The notes beneath the pieces were generated by a model. It saw nothing but the letters and a program-made list of their open reading frames with translations. It was not told the DNA's origin and searched no databases. Made by a program: the position numbers and the translations under genes. Source: Miscanthus floridulus (taxonomy: Eukaryota > Streptophyta > Magnoliopsida > Poales > Poaceae). Taken from it: a stretch of DNA of 64,000 nucleotides. The stretch covers positions 121,216,837 to 121,280,836 of the forward strand of contig NC_089588.1 in NCBI RefSeq assembly GCF_019320115.1. Direction: 5' to 3'. Of the stretch, positions 10,620 through 21,952 are shown piece after piece (the stretch's first letter is position 1; each line of letters opens with the position of its first letter).

Positions 10620-10965
10620 GAGATATGGACCCAGAGTAACTCACCGTCTATATATCAGCCCAATAGGCCCACCAGAACTGGGGTATGTCGTTGGGCGTGT
10701 GGTGGACAAGAAACCTACGAGAAAGATTTGGACGCCAACTCCTACAGAGATACGATAGATTATTTGTTATATTTTTCATGTCACCGACTAGGATCTTCTA
10801 ACCCTATCCCCCCGACTTTATAAGGCTGGGTAGGGACCCCAGATCGGTACGTCGCAAGTTACAATCAGCGCCCCTATAAACTTGAGCATACGAGATAAGC
10901 GATCCTCCTCAAACTGAACGTAGGGTACAACGTACCTGAACTAGTATAAACCCTCGTGTCATCAT
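10620..10965 (+). other. LTR-like sequence, family undetermined
   Basis: The composition and motifs (GACTTTATAAGGCTGGGTAGGGACCCC near 10812-10838, and GTATAAACCCTCGTGTCA near 10944) resemble a TATA box and U5 region of a grass Gypsy LTR. TG/CA ends and a partner copy were not seen, so this is a weak call. Confidence 0.3.
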
Positions 10966-11031
10966 GTGCTACCCATCTGATTCCCTGTGTGTGATACGCT
11001 GATCCGTTTTGCCGGAGCTAATACATCTGAT

Positions 11032-12021
11032 CTACTACAAAAAAAAATTGGAGGTGGGCGAAATGGGTTAACCGAGATGGGCATCACAACCGCCTCAGTT
11101 AAAAGATCTCGGTAAATCGATCTTTCCTGAGGCTGTTCAAATGCCCGCCTCGGTAAATCAAATAAAAGAACAAAAAATGAAAACCAATCCACGGGCCCAT
11201 CGAGTCCATCCACGCACTTCGAGCCCGCTGCCACAGCGTTCGCGCCCGCCGCCGGGTGAGGCCTCCCCGTGTGCGCTGCCGTTGGATCTGGCCGGCGTGC
11301 GCCGCCGCAGGGTGAGGCCTCGCCACGCGTGCTGCCTCCGGATCCTGTCCCCATGCATGTGCCGCCGGGTGAGGCCTCCCTATGCGCAAGCCCGCCGGAT
11401 CCAGCCTCCCTTGTGCCTCCTGGATCTCACGCCATGGCCACCAATGAGTGAGGCGACGGAGGCGGAAGAGAGCTTGCTGGCCTAGATCTACCGCCGCAGC
11501 GGAGGAGCTTGAGGGGAGCCGAGGCTAGCGCGGGGAATCGCCGGATGCCACTGGGAGCGGATGGGAGAGAGGTTAGGTCGCCGCTGCCGGGATTCCTTCG
11601 CCCCTACGTGCGTGCAACGCTAGTGGAGAGACCGACACTAGTGGAGCGAAAGAGAGAGAGTGAGGAATGAAACGTGAACCCTAAGGACTGTATTTATATG
11701 TGAGATCAACAATTGGGCCTCCTGGGCCTTGGGCCTGTTTTCACAGACAGGCCTCTTAGGAGGCCCGCCTGCGAAAATGGCCTCCATTTTCGAAGGCGGA
11801 CATGTTCCGTAAATCAATTTTAGGAGATGGTCAAAATCTAATTGCCTACGTAAATAATATGTCCGCCTCCGTAAATTCATTTTGCGGAACGGGCAATTGT
11901 GATGACCTCTAAATAAAATGATCGCCTCTGAAAATTCTCTGGTATTTTAGAAGACGGTTCCATTTTGTGACCGCCTACATTAATGTTTGGGCAGTGTCTC
12001 GTAAAATCATTTTTTTAGTAG
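11032..12021. mobile_element. Non-autonomous CACTA-like element of about 1 kb
   Basis: The left end reads CTACTACAAAAAAAAATTGG. The right end reads TTTTTAGTAGC here and TTTTTGTAGTAGC in the other copies of this junction (21515, 30065), which reverse to CTACTACAAAAA. Short subterminal motifs (GAGGTGGGCG, CCGCCTC, GCCTCGGTAAAT, GACCGCCTAC) recur in both orientations near both ends, as in CACTA subterminal regions. The centre (11200-11640) is GC-rich and has no recognisable transposase. The canonical CAC terminus and 3-bp duplication are not clear. Confidence 0.5.
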
Positions 12022-12579
12022 CGCTAATTAGTTAACTATTGTACAACAATCTAGTTTTTTATTTGTGGAGGTACTTTTCTCCAATTGATGTCATTCTTTT
12101 ATTAAATTTGCAGATGTGCTGATGAGGATGGTTATAAGACCGAGCACTGAGTATACCAATAGCGTCAAATCTTTAGTCCAAGCCGCCAAGGCTGATGTGA
12201 AAGTTGGACCAGGAGCAGGTGTGTGTCATAAAAAGTGACCCTGACATCATGAAGAGGGTGAGCTCTGAAGAATACATCGACGTGGCATGACGAATGGCGA
12301 ACTTAATTTAGAACTTTGTAGCGGTGTGGTCAAGTATCGAGCTATATCCGTGAGCCATGACTGAACTTTGTAGTGGTGTGGTCAAGTACCGAGTTATTCA
12401 TGAGTCAAAACTGAGCTTTCTAGTGGTGTTTTTTTTTTGTCTGTTTCTTTCGGTTTTCAAACCTAGACGGGCCAGTCGTAGCGGATCCATAGGTTGGGGA
12501 TGGAAATAATGACTTTTGCTCCAACGCCAAATCAGCGGTTTCCTTGTGCATAGGTGTTCCGATTCTCACATCAGGGCAC
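12022..12579 (+). other. Unit 1 block with a captured-exon-like sequence
   Basis: A polypyrimidine/TTTGCAG acceptor precedes an open stretch at 12114 (VLMRMVIRPSTEY then SLVQAAKADVKVGPGAG), and another frame ends EEYIDVA at TGA 12288-12290. This looks like the terminal part of a plant gene carried along as a fragment. I cannot name the source. After it, a 54-bp motif around AACTTTGTAG(C/T)GGTGTGGTCAAGTA is tandemly doubled (12315-12425). Copies of the block are at 21500-21952, 30050-30620 and 59300-59997. Confidence 0.5.
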
Positions 12580-12882
12580 AGCGTTAGAAACCATAGATAG
12601 TTTATATGTCCATTAATTTATATAGACATTCCGCATAAAAACAATGTTCCCAATCGACAGTTTCTATAGAATAATAATCTTTTATCCAATAACATGTTTT
12701 CTCTCTCTCATCTACCTATCATATCTTTTCATGTCTTGGTTTACACGTAGGCATGGTTTTTATTAAGAAACCATTTCTTCCTCTCTTCTTTAATTGCAAC
12801 GCCACATCATCTTTTTGTTTAGATGACATTGTAATTAATGAACAAAGAAATCATGTAGTTTCTTGGTTGGAAGTGCCTCGAC
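12580..12882 (-). mobile_element. MITE of the GTTTCTA/TAGAAAC family, reversed (unit 1)
   Basis: Reverse-complemented, this stretch aligns along its length with the MITE at 7037-7358 (shared GATGTGGC, GAGAGAG, GATTGGATAAAA-type blocks and TAGAAAC repeats). Termini are eroded. An open frame across it (from 12753) is fortuitous. Confidence 0.6.
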
Positions 12883-13649
12883 AAACGATTTCTTTCTGTC
12901 TCCTCCATAACCCTTCTTTTATATCAGCAGAGCGATGACATATGCCCGTCAATTTATTTGAAGCTATGAAATCCATCCTAGTTTTAGGGTTAGGCTGCCC
13001 TAATGTGTTGAAATCAGTGAGCTACAATTAATGATGTCCCTTGAAGAAGAGCCACTACTCCCTCCATACTGGTAAATAGGTCATTTTGGACAAGATTTAA
13101 CATATCAAGGAGTGATTAGTTAGGGTGTATTTTTTCCTGTTTGCTCTTATTAAATAGAATTGCGGGTTTCTTCCATTTAACAATCATTCAATGGGCTGGT
13201 TAGCACGATGGAGCCCGAGGCAAGAGGAGCAAGGTTTGATCTCTGGTGGCGCGATTTTTTTTCCTTTTGGCGCTCGATTTTTTTCCTTTTGCATGGCCCG
13301 ATTTAGGATCTCTAATTTTTTCCATTCGTATGGCGTGATTTTAGGATCTCTGGTGGCGTATTTTTTTTCGTTCCGGCATTTGATTCTTTTCCTTTTGCAT
13401 GCCACAAATTTTTTTTTTGCCTTTTGCATGCCGCGATTTTAGGATCTCCAGTGGTGCTCGATTTTTTCCCTTTGTGTTTGTTTGGTCAGAAGTTTGGTTC
13501 GTGAAAGGGAAGCGGAGGCAGAGACAACCGAAGAGACGTGGGAGCGGAGGCGACGGCAACCGAAGAGACGCGGTTTTAATGCACCTCGTGAATGAGTACG
13601 ACAGGAACCAAAGACACCAAGGGGCATTCTCATCCAAGCGAGAAAACAA

Positions 13650-13888
13650 GGCTGTATTTAGTTCCCAAAAAGTTTGCCAAAAAATGCTACAGTAGCTATC
13701 ACATCGAATCTTGCGGTACGTGCATGAAGCATTAAATGTAGACGAAAAAAAAACTAATTGCACAGTTTGGTTGGAAATCGCGAGACGAACGTTTTGAGCC
13801 TAATTAGTCCATGATTGAACACTAATTGGCAAATAAAAACGAAAGTGCTACAGTAACCAAATTTCCAAATTTAGCGAACTAAACACGC
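13650..13888 (+). mobile_element. Tourist-like MITE (unit 1)
   Basis: Homologous to 7632-7870: GGCTGTATTTAGTTCCC at the left and GCGAACTAAACACGC at the right, with the same internal landmarks. It lies at the same place in units 2 and 3, so it was present before the units multiplied. The upstream 12900-13640 (T-rich, with many CGATTTT motifs) holds no gene. Confidence 0.8.
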
Positions 13889-14184
13889 ACCAAACAGCTA
13901 AAACGACTTCAATATGTGAAAACACTGCCAACCCCTAAAACAACCTGTATTGCCGGTACGGAGGGAATATGATATTAGAGGCTGTATGGAAGGGACTACT
14001 AGGGTTATTTCAATCATGCACCACTCGCTGAGATCATGCTTGCTTGCACCTGGCCAGTGCACTGTATCGCCCAAGACCTAGATGAATTTTAGCCATATTA
14101 TTATGCAATAATAATGCATACAGTGGCAGAGGCAGGCAGGGGCCATGGCCCCACCCAATCACTAGTAGAGAACAGACCTTTGAT

Positions 14185-14485
14185 CCAAGAGCCAAACCAG
14201 GCTCTAGTCCCGGGAAATATTGCACTTGGGACTAGAGAGACCTTTAGTCCCAGTGGGTGACTCCAACCCGGACTAAAGGTCCCTGCCCAACGGCTCCTGC
14301 GCTAGGCCGTTATGGCAGAGGACCTTTAGTCCCGGTTGAAGCCACCAACCAGGACTAAAGGTCGACCTTTACTCCCGGTTGGTGGCTCCAACCGGGAGTA
14401 AATCTCTTGTCCCGGCTAGTGGCGTGACTGGAAAGTGACCTTTAGTCCCGGTTGGATCCACCAACCGGGACTAAAGGTCTCCCCC
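14185..14485. repeat. Left subterminal repeats of CACTA1
   Basis: At least six copies of the motif CTTTAGTCCCGGTTGG or its reverse (CCAACCGGGACTAAAGG) form short inverted pairs, for example near 14322-14361 and 14441-14478. In En/Spm such subterminal motifs bind the element's DNA-binding protein. That role here is inferred from family knowledge. Confidence 0.8.
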
Positions 14486-14492
14486 TATAAAT
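14486..14492 (+). promoter_or_regulatory. TATA box of CACTA1 left promoter
   Basis: TATAAAT directly follows the subterminal repeats. The same box recurs at 15536-15542 because promoter and leader are duplicated. Confidence 0.5.
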
Positions 14493-14928
14493 CCTGCTGG
14501 CCGTCTTCTTCCTCCCCGAGCCCGCCCGAGAGCTTCAGTTCAAATTTAAGCAGTGTTCTTGCTCTTTCTCCATCCATTCTTCGATTCCTCCATCGATTTC
14601 TTCGATTCCTCCGTCGATTCTTCGGTTCTAAAGGTTACCAACTTCATACTCTCATGTTTCACCATTGTCTTATCTCATTTTGTTCACTATATATATATGG
14701 TTCTTTATTGTGCTTTTTTCATTTGTAAGCAATTTGAGCTCAAAATCACTTCAATCTTACATATTTACATGAAGGAAGGTTAAAGTAGCTATTAAAAACT
14801 AGTATTCACCGTTCATTTGTAGCATGCATAGTACACTTCATTGTTTAGAGATATAGAGAATTTTAGAGTTTTTTAATTTTATTTGTTTATAAAATGAGAA
14901 ATTTATAGTGTATTAAAAAATGAGTATA
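14486..14928 (+). repeat. Promoter/leader direct repeat, copy A (CACTA1)
   Basis: From TATAAATCC through CGTCTTCTTCCTCC to AAAATGAGTATA, this 443-bp stretch recurs almost unchanged at 15536-15981. Only copy B leads into the GRF gene. The 600 bp between (14929-15535) shows no coding sequence. It contains a small inverted repeat around GAAGGGAACACAGTC. The same duplicated layout is present in CACTA4. Confidence 0.85.
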
Positions 14929-15535
14929 GGGACTAGTGCCTCCGACTGGTATGACAGATGCATTGCAAGGCCGTGCAATAGGAAGCAAATTCGTTCTCTT
15001 TTGACGATACGCCCGAACAGTCGGGCCTGACAGATTTGGTGGTTGAACGGGTCCGTCGGCCATCGCCGTACGACTGTACGACAAAGAACGGCATGGATCG
15101 ACCATAGTATTTTATTGTCCAAAGTCCGGTCCGGGGTGCAATGCAACTCAATGACAATTGACAATGCGTTGCTAGGTCAAAATATGGTCATTTCTATGGA
15201 CTCCGCGACTAAACATTTTATTTTAACTTTGTATGAAATGAAAAACTTAGAAAATAGTTAGAAAATTATTGAAAATCCGTACTAGTTGAACTTGCGGACC
15301 GTGTTCATTTCAGCGAGCATGTTCTTTGCCGAGCGGTAACGGACATCAAGGAGGAGCTTTGATTCTATGAGGGAGAGCGGCAACAGTCGTATAAGACTGT
15401 GTTCCCTTCCTCGTAGAATCGGAGCTCTTCCTTGACCAAGTACGGTGCCGTCCGGTGGAGAAATGCTCGCCGAGATGATCACGTAAACAAGGTCAACTAG
15501 TACGGATGGTTATTTATAGAAACATGTTTTTGAGC

Positions 15536-15981
15536 TATAAATCCTATTGGCCGTCTTCTTCCTCCCCGAGCCCGCCCGAGAGCTTAAGTTCAAATTTAAG
15601 CAGTGTTCTTGCTCTTTCTCCATCCATTCTTCAATTCCTCCATCGATTTCTTCGATTCCTCTGTCGATTCTTCGGTTCTAAAGGTTACCAACTTCATACT
15701 CTCATGTTTCACCATTGTCTTATCTCATTTTGTTCAATATATATATGGTTCTTTATTGTGTTTTTTTTTATTTGTAAGCAATTTGAGCTCAAAATCACTT
15801 CAAGCTTGAATATTTACATGAAGGAAGGTTAAAGTAGCTATTAAAAACTAGTATTCACCGTTCATTTGTAGCATGCATAGCACACTTCATTGTTTAGAGA
15901 TATAGAGAATTTTAGAGTTTTTTTTTAATTTTATTTGTTTATAAAATGAGAAATGTATAGTGTATTAAAAAATGAGTATAG
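15536..15981 (+). repeat. Promoter/leader direct repeat, copy B (CACTA1)
   Basis: Near-identical to 14486-14928. It starts with TATAAAT and ends eight bases before the ATG of the GRF gene, so it probably supplies that gene's promoter and 5' UTR. Confidence 0.85.
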
Positions 15982-15988
15982 AGAGTAG

Positions 15989-16521
15989 ATGGCAACTGCT
16001 TCCGGGTCCTCGGCCTCTCATGGGTTTCCAAAGTGACTTAGGCCGCGCCTCCCACTCATTGCATGCGGCAAGTGTTGTGATGAGATGAAAATTGTGATGG
16101 AGTACCGAGTGAAGATGGAGGGTCCCAACAAGGGTCGCATTTTCTACAAGTGTCCGGATCGCAATGTGAGTTATTTTATCGTATTTAATTACTATGGTTA
16201 GTTTATACCTATTTTCATGATGGTTGTGATTAAAGTTCTAATTTTCTATTTTAATTTCAGTGGGATGGCACTGGATGTTCAGGCTTCTACCGGGAGGAAG
16301 AGTATGTTGAACTCGTGCAAAAATATCTTGCACAACAGGCAAATATGGTGGCAAATGAGGCAGTGATCCAGCCGAAGAAGCCCAAAGATGTTGAACAAAC
16401 GAGGGATCTGTCTGTTTTAGTTGAGATTGGTCGCGAAATCCTTGTGCTGCTGAAGTGCATTTTAGCTTTAGTGTTTTTAGTGGTAGTTGGGATTGTCTAC
16501 ATTGTAGCGATGCTTTCTTAA
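15989..16521 (+). pseudogene. GRF zinc-finger/membrane protein gene of CACTA1 (premature stop)
   Basis: Two exons, 15989-16165 and 16261-16521, are joined by a GT...TTTCAG intron. The intact homologue in CACTA4 has 145 residues. A GRF zinc finger (CGKCC, GPNKGRIFYKCPDRN, then WDGTGCSGFYREEE after the intron) fills the first half, and a single hydrophobic segment (LLKCILALVFLVVVGIVY) ends the protein. In this copy codon 16 is TGA (16034-16036) where CACTA4 has CGA, a C-to-T change at a CpG. GRF fingers bind nucleic acid in other proteins. A role in transposition is not established. Confidence 0.75.
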
Positions 16522-16609
16522 ATTTATAGCTTTTGTGGTGGTATGCATGTTGTATAATTAACTAATTATGTTCTAGGTTTTAATACGATATTTATGTCAT
16601 GTAATGCAG

Positions 16610-19600
16610 ATGGGTCGGCATTGGATGTACAATGCTGATCGTCGCTCTCAAGAGTTCATGGATGGCGTGCATTCTTTGTTACGTGCAGCCGAGGCAAACA
16701 AACGCGATGGTTTCATGTGCTGCCCATGTGCCGTATGTAAGAATACGATGGAATATGCTAACTCAAAGACTCTTCATTCACACTTGTTCAAGTCGGGTTT
16801 CATGCCAAACTATATTTGTTGGACGAAGCACGGAGAAACCGGAGTTGTAATGGAAGAAGGTGAAGAAGAACAATGGGGCGATGATGACATTTTTGCTGAA
16901 TATGGTGCCTTCAATGATACTGCAATGGGGGAAGCTGAAGAAGAGGTGGGGGCAAAGGAGAAACCCGCTGAAGAAGAGGTGGGGGCAGAGGAGAAGCCCG
17001 CTGAAGAAGTGGTAGGGGCAGAGGAGGAGCCCGCTGACGATCTTGGTCAGCCATTCATGACGCACAACGAGAATGCGAAAGTGAAAAGGAGAAGATCAAG
17101 TTCGACCGCATGCTAGAGGATCACAAGAAATTGCTATACCCAACTAGAAAAAGTTAGGTGCCACATTGGAATTGCTGCAATGGAAGGCAAAGAATGGTGT
17201 ATCTGACAAGGGATTCGCAGAGTTACTAAAAATCCAAAAGAAGATGCTTCCGAAGGATAACGAATTGCCCAGCACTACGTACGAAGCAAAACAGGTAGTC
17301 TTCCCTTTAGGATTAGAAATCCAGCAGATACATGCATGTCCTAATGACTGCATCCTCTACCGTGGCACAGAGTACGAGAAGTTGGATGCATGCCATGTAT
17401 GTCACATGTCGCGGTATAAGATCAGGCGAGATGACCCTGGTGATGTTGAGGGCGAACGTCCCAAGAAGAAAATCCGTGCCAAGGTTATGTGGTATGCTCC
17501 TATAATACCACGCTTGAAACGTCTTTTTAGAAACAGAGACCATGCAAAGTTGTTGTGATGGCACAAAGAAGACCGTAAGGTAGACAATATGTTGAGACAC
17601 CCTGCTGATGGGTCCCAGTGGAGAGCAATCGATAGAGAATTCCCCGAGTTTGCAAGTGACGCAAGAAACTTAAGGTTTGCTTTAAGTACGGATGGTATGA
17701 ATCCTTTTGGGAGCATAGCAGTAGTCATAGCACTTGGTCTGTTACTCTATGTATCTTCCTCCTTGGTTATGCATGAAGCGTAAGTTTATTATAATGCCGG
17801 TGCTCATCCAAGGCCTAAAGCAACCTGGCAATGATATCGATGTGTACCTAAGGCCACTAGTTGAAGAACTTCTATTTTTATGGAACAAGCTAGGTGTACG
17901 CGTGTGGGATGAGCACAAGCAGGATCACTTTGACCTGCGAGCATTGTTGTTCGTAACAATCAATGATTGGCCAGCTCTAAGTAATTTTTCAGGACAATCA
18001 AACAAGGGATATAATGCATGCACGCACTAGCAAGGGACCTTTAAGGTATATTCTTGAAAAAGTATCACAAGGTCATGTACCTTGGGCATCGACGATTTCT
18101 TACTACAAATCACCCGTAAGAAAGAAAGGCAAGCATTTTAAAGGTAAGGCAGACCACCAGACCAAGCCTCGCAACCGAACTAGTGAGGACGTCCTCAATA
18201 TGGTCAATGATGTGAAAGTAATATTTGGAAAGGGACCTGGCAGCCAACCTATTTCGAAGGACGCCAACGGTCACGCACCCATGTGGAAGAAGAAGTCCAT
18301 ATTTGGGGAGCTACCCTATTGGCAAGTCCTAGAGGTTCGTAGCGCGATCGACGTGATGCACCTAACGAAGAATCTTTGTGTGAACCTGCTAGGCTTCATG
18401 GGCGTGTATGGGAAGCCTAAGGACACAATTGAAGCATGACAGGACCTGCGGTGTTTGAAAGAATGAGACAACCTGTATCCAGAGAAGACAGATGATGGAC
18501 GCCAGTACTTAAGTCCTGCCGGCTACACTCTAAGCAAAGAAGAGAAGGACAGCTTGCTTGAATGCCTAGATAGCATTAAGGTACCGTCTGGATTCTCCTC
18601 GAATATAAAGGGTATAATAAATGTGCCAGAGAAGAAATTTGGACACTTAAAGTCCCATGACTGCCACGTGCTCATGACTCAATTGCTTCCAGTTGCAATA
18701 AGAGGAATTCTACCACCAAATGTACGTCTAGCCACCGTGAAGCTATGTGCATTCCTTAATGCAATTTCTCAGAAGGCAATCGATCCAACGGATCTAGTGA
18801 AACTACAGAATGATGTGGTTCAATGTCTTGTCAGCTTTGAGTTGGTGTTCCCTCCTTCCTTCTTTGATATCATGACACACCTCTAGTTCATCTGGTCAAG
18901 GAGATTACTATTCTCGGTCCTGTGTTCCTTCACAACATGTTCCCCTTTGAGAGGTTTATGGGAATCCTGAAGAAATATGTTCACAACCGTGCTCGGTCAG
19001 AAGGAAGCATCGCCAAGGGCTACGGAACAGAGGAGGTCATTGAGTTCTGCGTTGACTTCATTCCCGATATTAACCCGATTGGTGTTCCTGAATCGCGACA
19101 CGAGGGGAGACTAAGTGGAAAGGGGACACTAGGGAAGAAAACATATATTGGTAAGGGTGATGATTATTTCAATAAATCACACTACACAGTTCTATAGAAC
19201 TCCTCCTTGGTAGATCCGTATATCGAGACACACAAGGACCTCCTCTGATCTGAGTTCTCAGAGAAGTCTGAAGCATGGATTATGCGTCAGCACATGGAAA
19301 CTTTCAGCGACTGGTTGCGAAAAGAATGTCAGGGTGATGAGAGTATTGATGAGGATACAAGAATGCGTCAGCACATGGAAACTTTCAGCGACTAGGCAGC
19401 CATCGTGGCATATCCTCACATACAAAGGGTACAAGATAAATGAGAATATATTTTACATAGTAGCACAAGATAAAAGGTGCACCAACCAGAACAGTGGTGT
19501 CCGCATAGATGCCACCGACCCTAGTGGGAACAAGCAAACATACTATGACCGCATATAGGAGATATGGGAACTAGACTATGCATCTCATTTTACGGTACCT

Positions 19601-20026
19601 TTGTTCAAGTGCCAGTGGGTAAAGATGACTGGAGGCGGCGTAGCAGTCGACAACTAGTATGGAATGAAAACAGTGGACCTCAACAATATTGGGTACAAAG
19701 GCGAACTGTTTGTCCTTGCGAAGCATGTGACTCTGGTGTTCTATGTCAAGTACATGTCTACAAAACCGAAGAGAGGGAAAAATGACAACCACACAATCAA
19801 TGATGAGCCAAAGCGCCACATAGTTCTTTCAGGAAAAAGAAACATCGTCGGAATCAAAGACAAGTCAGACATGTTAGAAGATTATGAAAAGGATGACCGA
19901 ATTTCACCCTTCACAGTGAACAAAGACCCTAGCATCCAGCTAAATGATGAGGACACTCCATGGTTATGGCGCGATCGTAACCAAGGGACATAAGTCGAGA
20001 GGAAGTTCATTACTGTGCCCGCTTGA
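16610..20026 (+). pseudogene. TNP2-type CACTA transposase of CACTA1, frameshifted
   Basis: Encodes the En/Spm transposase that cuts and joins element ends. ATG 16610 follows a TGCAG acceptor-like sequence. In order: Transpos_assoc domain (16610-16850; CCPCAVCKN, LHSHLFKSGFMPNYICW); an acidic repeat GAEEKPAEE/GAKEKPAEE (16930-17040); TNP2 core (17160-18440) with HACPNDC and CHVCH zinc pairs, LSTDGMNPFG carrying the first catalytic Asp, and LFVTINDWPAL carrying the second; VRSAIDVMHLTKNLCVNLLG; DUF4218 (18554-19200; HDCHVLMTQLLPVA, FPPSFF, HNMFPFERFM); DUF4216 (19555-20026; KPKRGKNDN, KRHIVLSGKRNIVG). Breaks include frameshifts near 17095, 17705 and 18010-18025 and stops at 17556, 18437, 18884, 19194 and 19991. 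It is not functional. Confidence 0.85.
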
Positions 20027-20087
20027 TATATATATTGATATTCAATAGTGTGTATTAGAGATATTATGTAATAATTGTGAATTTATG

Positions 20088-20235
20088 TTTGATGTTGAAT
20101 TATGTCATGTTGAAATGATGTGAAAACAAATTTCTGTTTGATGTTGGGATTATGTCACGTTGAAATGATGTGAAGACAAATTTATGTTTGATGGTGGGAT
20201 TATGTCACATTCAAATGATTTGAAAACAAATTTCC
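20088..20235 (+). repeat. Three tandem units of about 53 bp in the TNP2 3' region
   Basis: Unit pattern: TTTGATGTTGGGATTATGTCACGTTGAAATGATGTGAAAACAAATTT-like. Copies of the array lie at 28625-28780 and 51545-51705. The AT-rich remainder to 20480 shows nothing else. Confidence 0.75.
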
Positions 20236-20487
20236 AGTCGAAACACAAGAGTTTTTCTGAATTTAATTAAACACTATATTTTTGCATTATCGAAATAGTA
20301 ATTTCAACACTATATTGTGTTTTAAAACTTGTTTAAAAAATTAAAACTTTAGGTCACATAATTTTCCTATGTGCAATAAAGCAAAATAGAATCTTTATTT
20401 TTTTAAATATTTTTATGTCTTTTATTTAATTTTCTATGCAATTAACTATCCTTTTATCATTTGTGTAAAAAGAAATATATTAGAATC

Positions 20488-20665
20488 CTAATGAATTGGC
20501 GGGCAGCGAAACTGCAGTTCGGCTGCCCGCCAAAAACCTTTAGTCCCGGGCGCCACCACCAGCCGGGACTAAAGGTGTGACCTTTAGTCCCGGGCGTTCA
20601 CAGGGCCCGGGACTGAAGGGCCTTTAGTCCCGGCTGGTGGTGGCACCTGGGACTAAAGGTCCTCT
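20488..20665. repeat. Internal block of TTTAGTCCC inverted repeats in CACTA1
   Basis: A short palindrome GGCGGGCAGC...GCTGCCCGCC (20498-20532) is followed by paired CCTTTAGTCCCGG and CCGGGACTAAAGG motifs. These resemble the terminal repeats but lie mid-element, just upstream of the second promoter. No CACTA terminus is next to them. Copies are at 29040-29212 and 51964-52130. Confidence 0.75.
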
Positions 20666-20669
20666 CCCT

Positions 20670-20675
20670 TATATA
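20670..20675 (+). promoter_or_regulatory. TATA box of the second CACTA1 promoter
   Basis: CCCTTATATAGCC lies directly after the internal TTTAGTCCC repeats and before a C-rich leader (CTCTTCTTCCTCCTC), as expected for a plant promoter driving the rightward Ptta/Ulp1 gene. Equivalent boxes: 29217 and 52135. Confidence 0.5.
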
Positions 20676-20819
20676 GCCTCTGCGCCCGCCCCGACCCCTC
20701 TTCTTCCTCCTCACCACTACCGAGCCAAGCCCTAACAGACTGCCGCCGCTCGTCCAATCCGCCGCCGACGCCGCACCTTGCGAGCGTCCGCACGCGCACC
20801 GGCGCCCCACCGCCCCGAC

Positions 20820-21225
20820 ATCGTGCGCTCGCCGACACGCCGCCCCTCGACCACCCCGGCCCGTCCCTGCTCCGCCACGGTCAGCCCCGCTCCGCCGCGG
20901 CCATCCCCGCTCCGCCACGGCCGTCCCAGCCCCGCTCCGCCACGATCGACCCCGCCCCGGCCCCGCTCCGGCGCAGCCGTCCCCGGCTTGGTCCCACTCC
21001 GCCACTGCCGTCCCCGCCCCAGCCCCGCTCCGCCGCGGCTGGCCCCGCTCCGCCGTGGCTGGCCCCGCTCCACCGCGGCCGTCCTAGCCCCGCTTCGCCG
21101 CAGGGCAGTAGAGGAGAGAAGGGAGAAGGAAGAAGGAGAAGGGAGGAGAAGCAGAAGGGAGAAGGAAGAAGGAGAAGGGAGGAGGAAGGAGAAGGGAGGA
21201 GGAGCCTCAGTCGCCGGCATCGCAA
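20820..21225. repeat. GC-rich and GA-rich leader repeats
   Basis: 20820-21110 is built from CCCCGCTCCGCC(G/A)CGGC-type units. 21110-21225 is built from GGGAGAAGGAAGAAGGAGAA units. Long open frames on both strands here are by-products of composition. Copies lie at 29365-29770 and 52280-52645. Confidence 0.75.
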
Positions 21226-21255
21226 GTCGGGCCATCCGCACCCGAACCGTGAGAG

Positions 21256-21952
21256 AAAAGCCACCTCTTGATAAGAGCTAGACTCTTGCACATATTCCAA
21301 GATCACGTGAGAGCGTTACGTGGACCTAATTATACTATGAGCCATTGCTAAAACCTAACACTATTGGAGATGTTGGCTTAGAGATAGTAACGGACTCTTA
21401 CTGTTGCTGGTGCCCTCACAATTGTCTTTTTAATTGGGAGCAGCTGTCTAGAGATATGAATATGATCGACCAGATTATAAATTATTAATGTTTGGACAGT
21501 GTCTCGTAAAATCATTTTTGTAGTAGCGTTAATTAGTTAACTATTGTACAACAATCTAGTTTTTTATTTGTGGAGGTACTTTTCTCCAATTGATGTCATT
21601 CTTTTATTAAATTTGCAGATGTGCTGATGAGGATGGTTATAAGACCGAGCACTGAGTATATCAATAGCGTAAAATCTTTAGTTCAAGCCGCCAAGGCTGA
21701 TGTGAAAGTTGGACCAGGAGCAGGTGTGTGTCATAAAAAGTGACCCTGACATCATGAAGAGGGTGAGCTCTGAAGAATACATCGACGTGGCATGACGAAT
21801 GCCGAACTTAATTTAGAACTTTGTAGCGATGTGGTCAAGTATCGAGCTATATCCATGAGCCATGACTGAACTTTGTAGTGTACCGAGTTATTCATGAGTC
21901 AAAACTGAGCTTTCTAGTGTTGTTTTTTTGTCTGTTTCTTTCGGTTTTCAAC
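21256..21952 (+). other. Block copy lodged inside CACTA1
   Basis: Same block as 59050-59880, including the CACTA-like right end (21485-21524) and the captured-exon-like stretch (21619-21795). It joins the leader at GAGAGAAAAG and the 30-bp minisatellite at TTTTCAACGCCGCC. CACTA2 lacks this block (52650-52780 runs straight from leader to minisatellite), so it is foreign to the element. Confidence 0.7.

Noticed and set aside
10620..10965. Calling a defined solo LTR
   Set aside because: Only TATA-like and U5-like motifs are visible; no termini or target duplication were found.
12753..12938. Open frame MVFIKKPFLPLFF repeated at 60172
   Set aside because: It falls inside a reversed MITE and has no independent support.
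13189..13250. tRNA-like boxes (TAGCACGATGG and GGTTTGATCTC) suggesting a SINE, repeated in units 2 and 3
   Set aside because: The A-to-B box spacing is short, the B box is poor, and no target duplication or 3' tail structure was found.
13200..13440. Frames rich in Phe/Ser in the T-rich CGATTTT region (also 50159-50665 and 60610-60867)
   Set aside because: Poly-T stretches with different lengths in each copy; the frames shift between copies, so there is no coding constraint.
20598..21306. Long Arg/Pro/Gly-rich frames on both strands (also 29145-29853, 52078-52680, 32291-33073)
   Set aside because: GC-rich leader repeats with no conserved domain; open on both strands because of composition.
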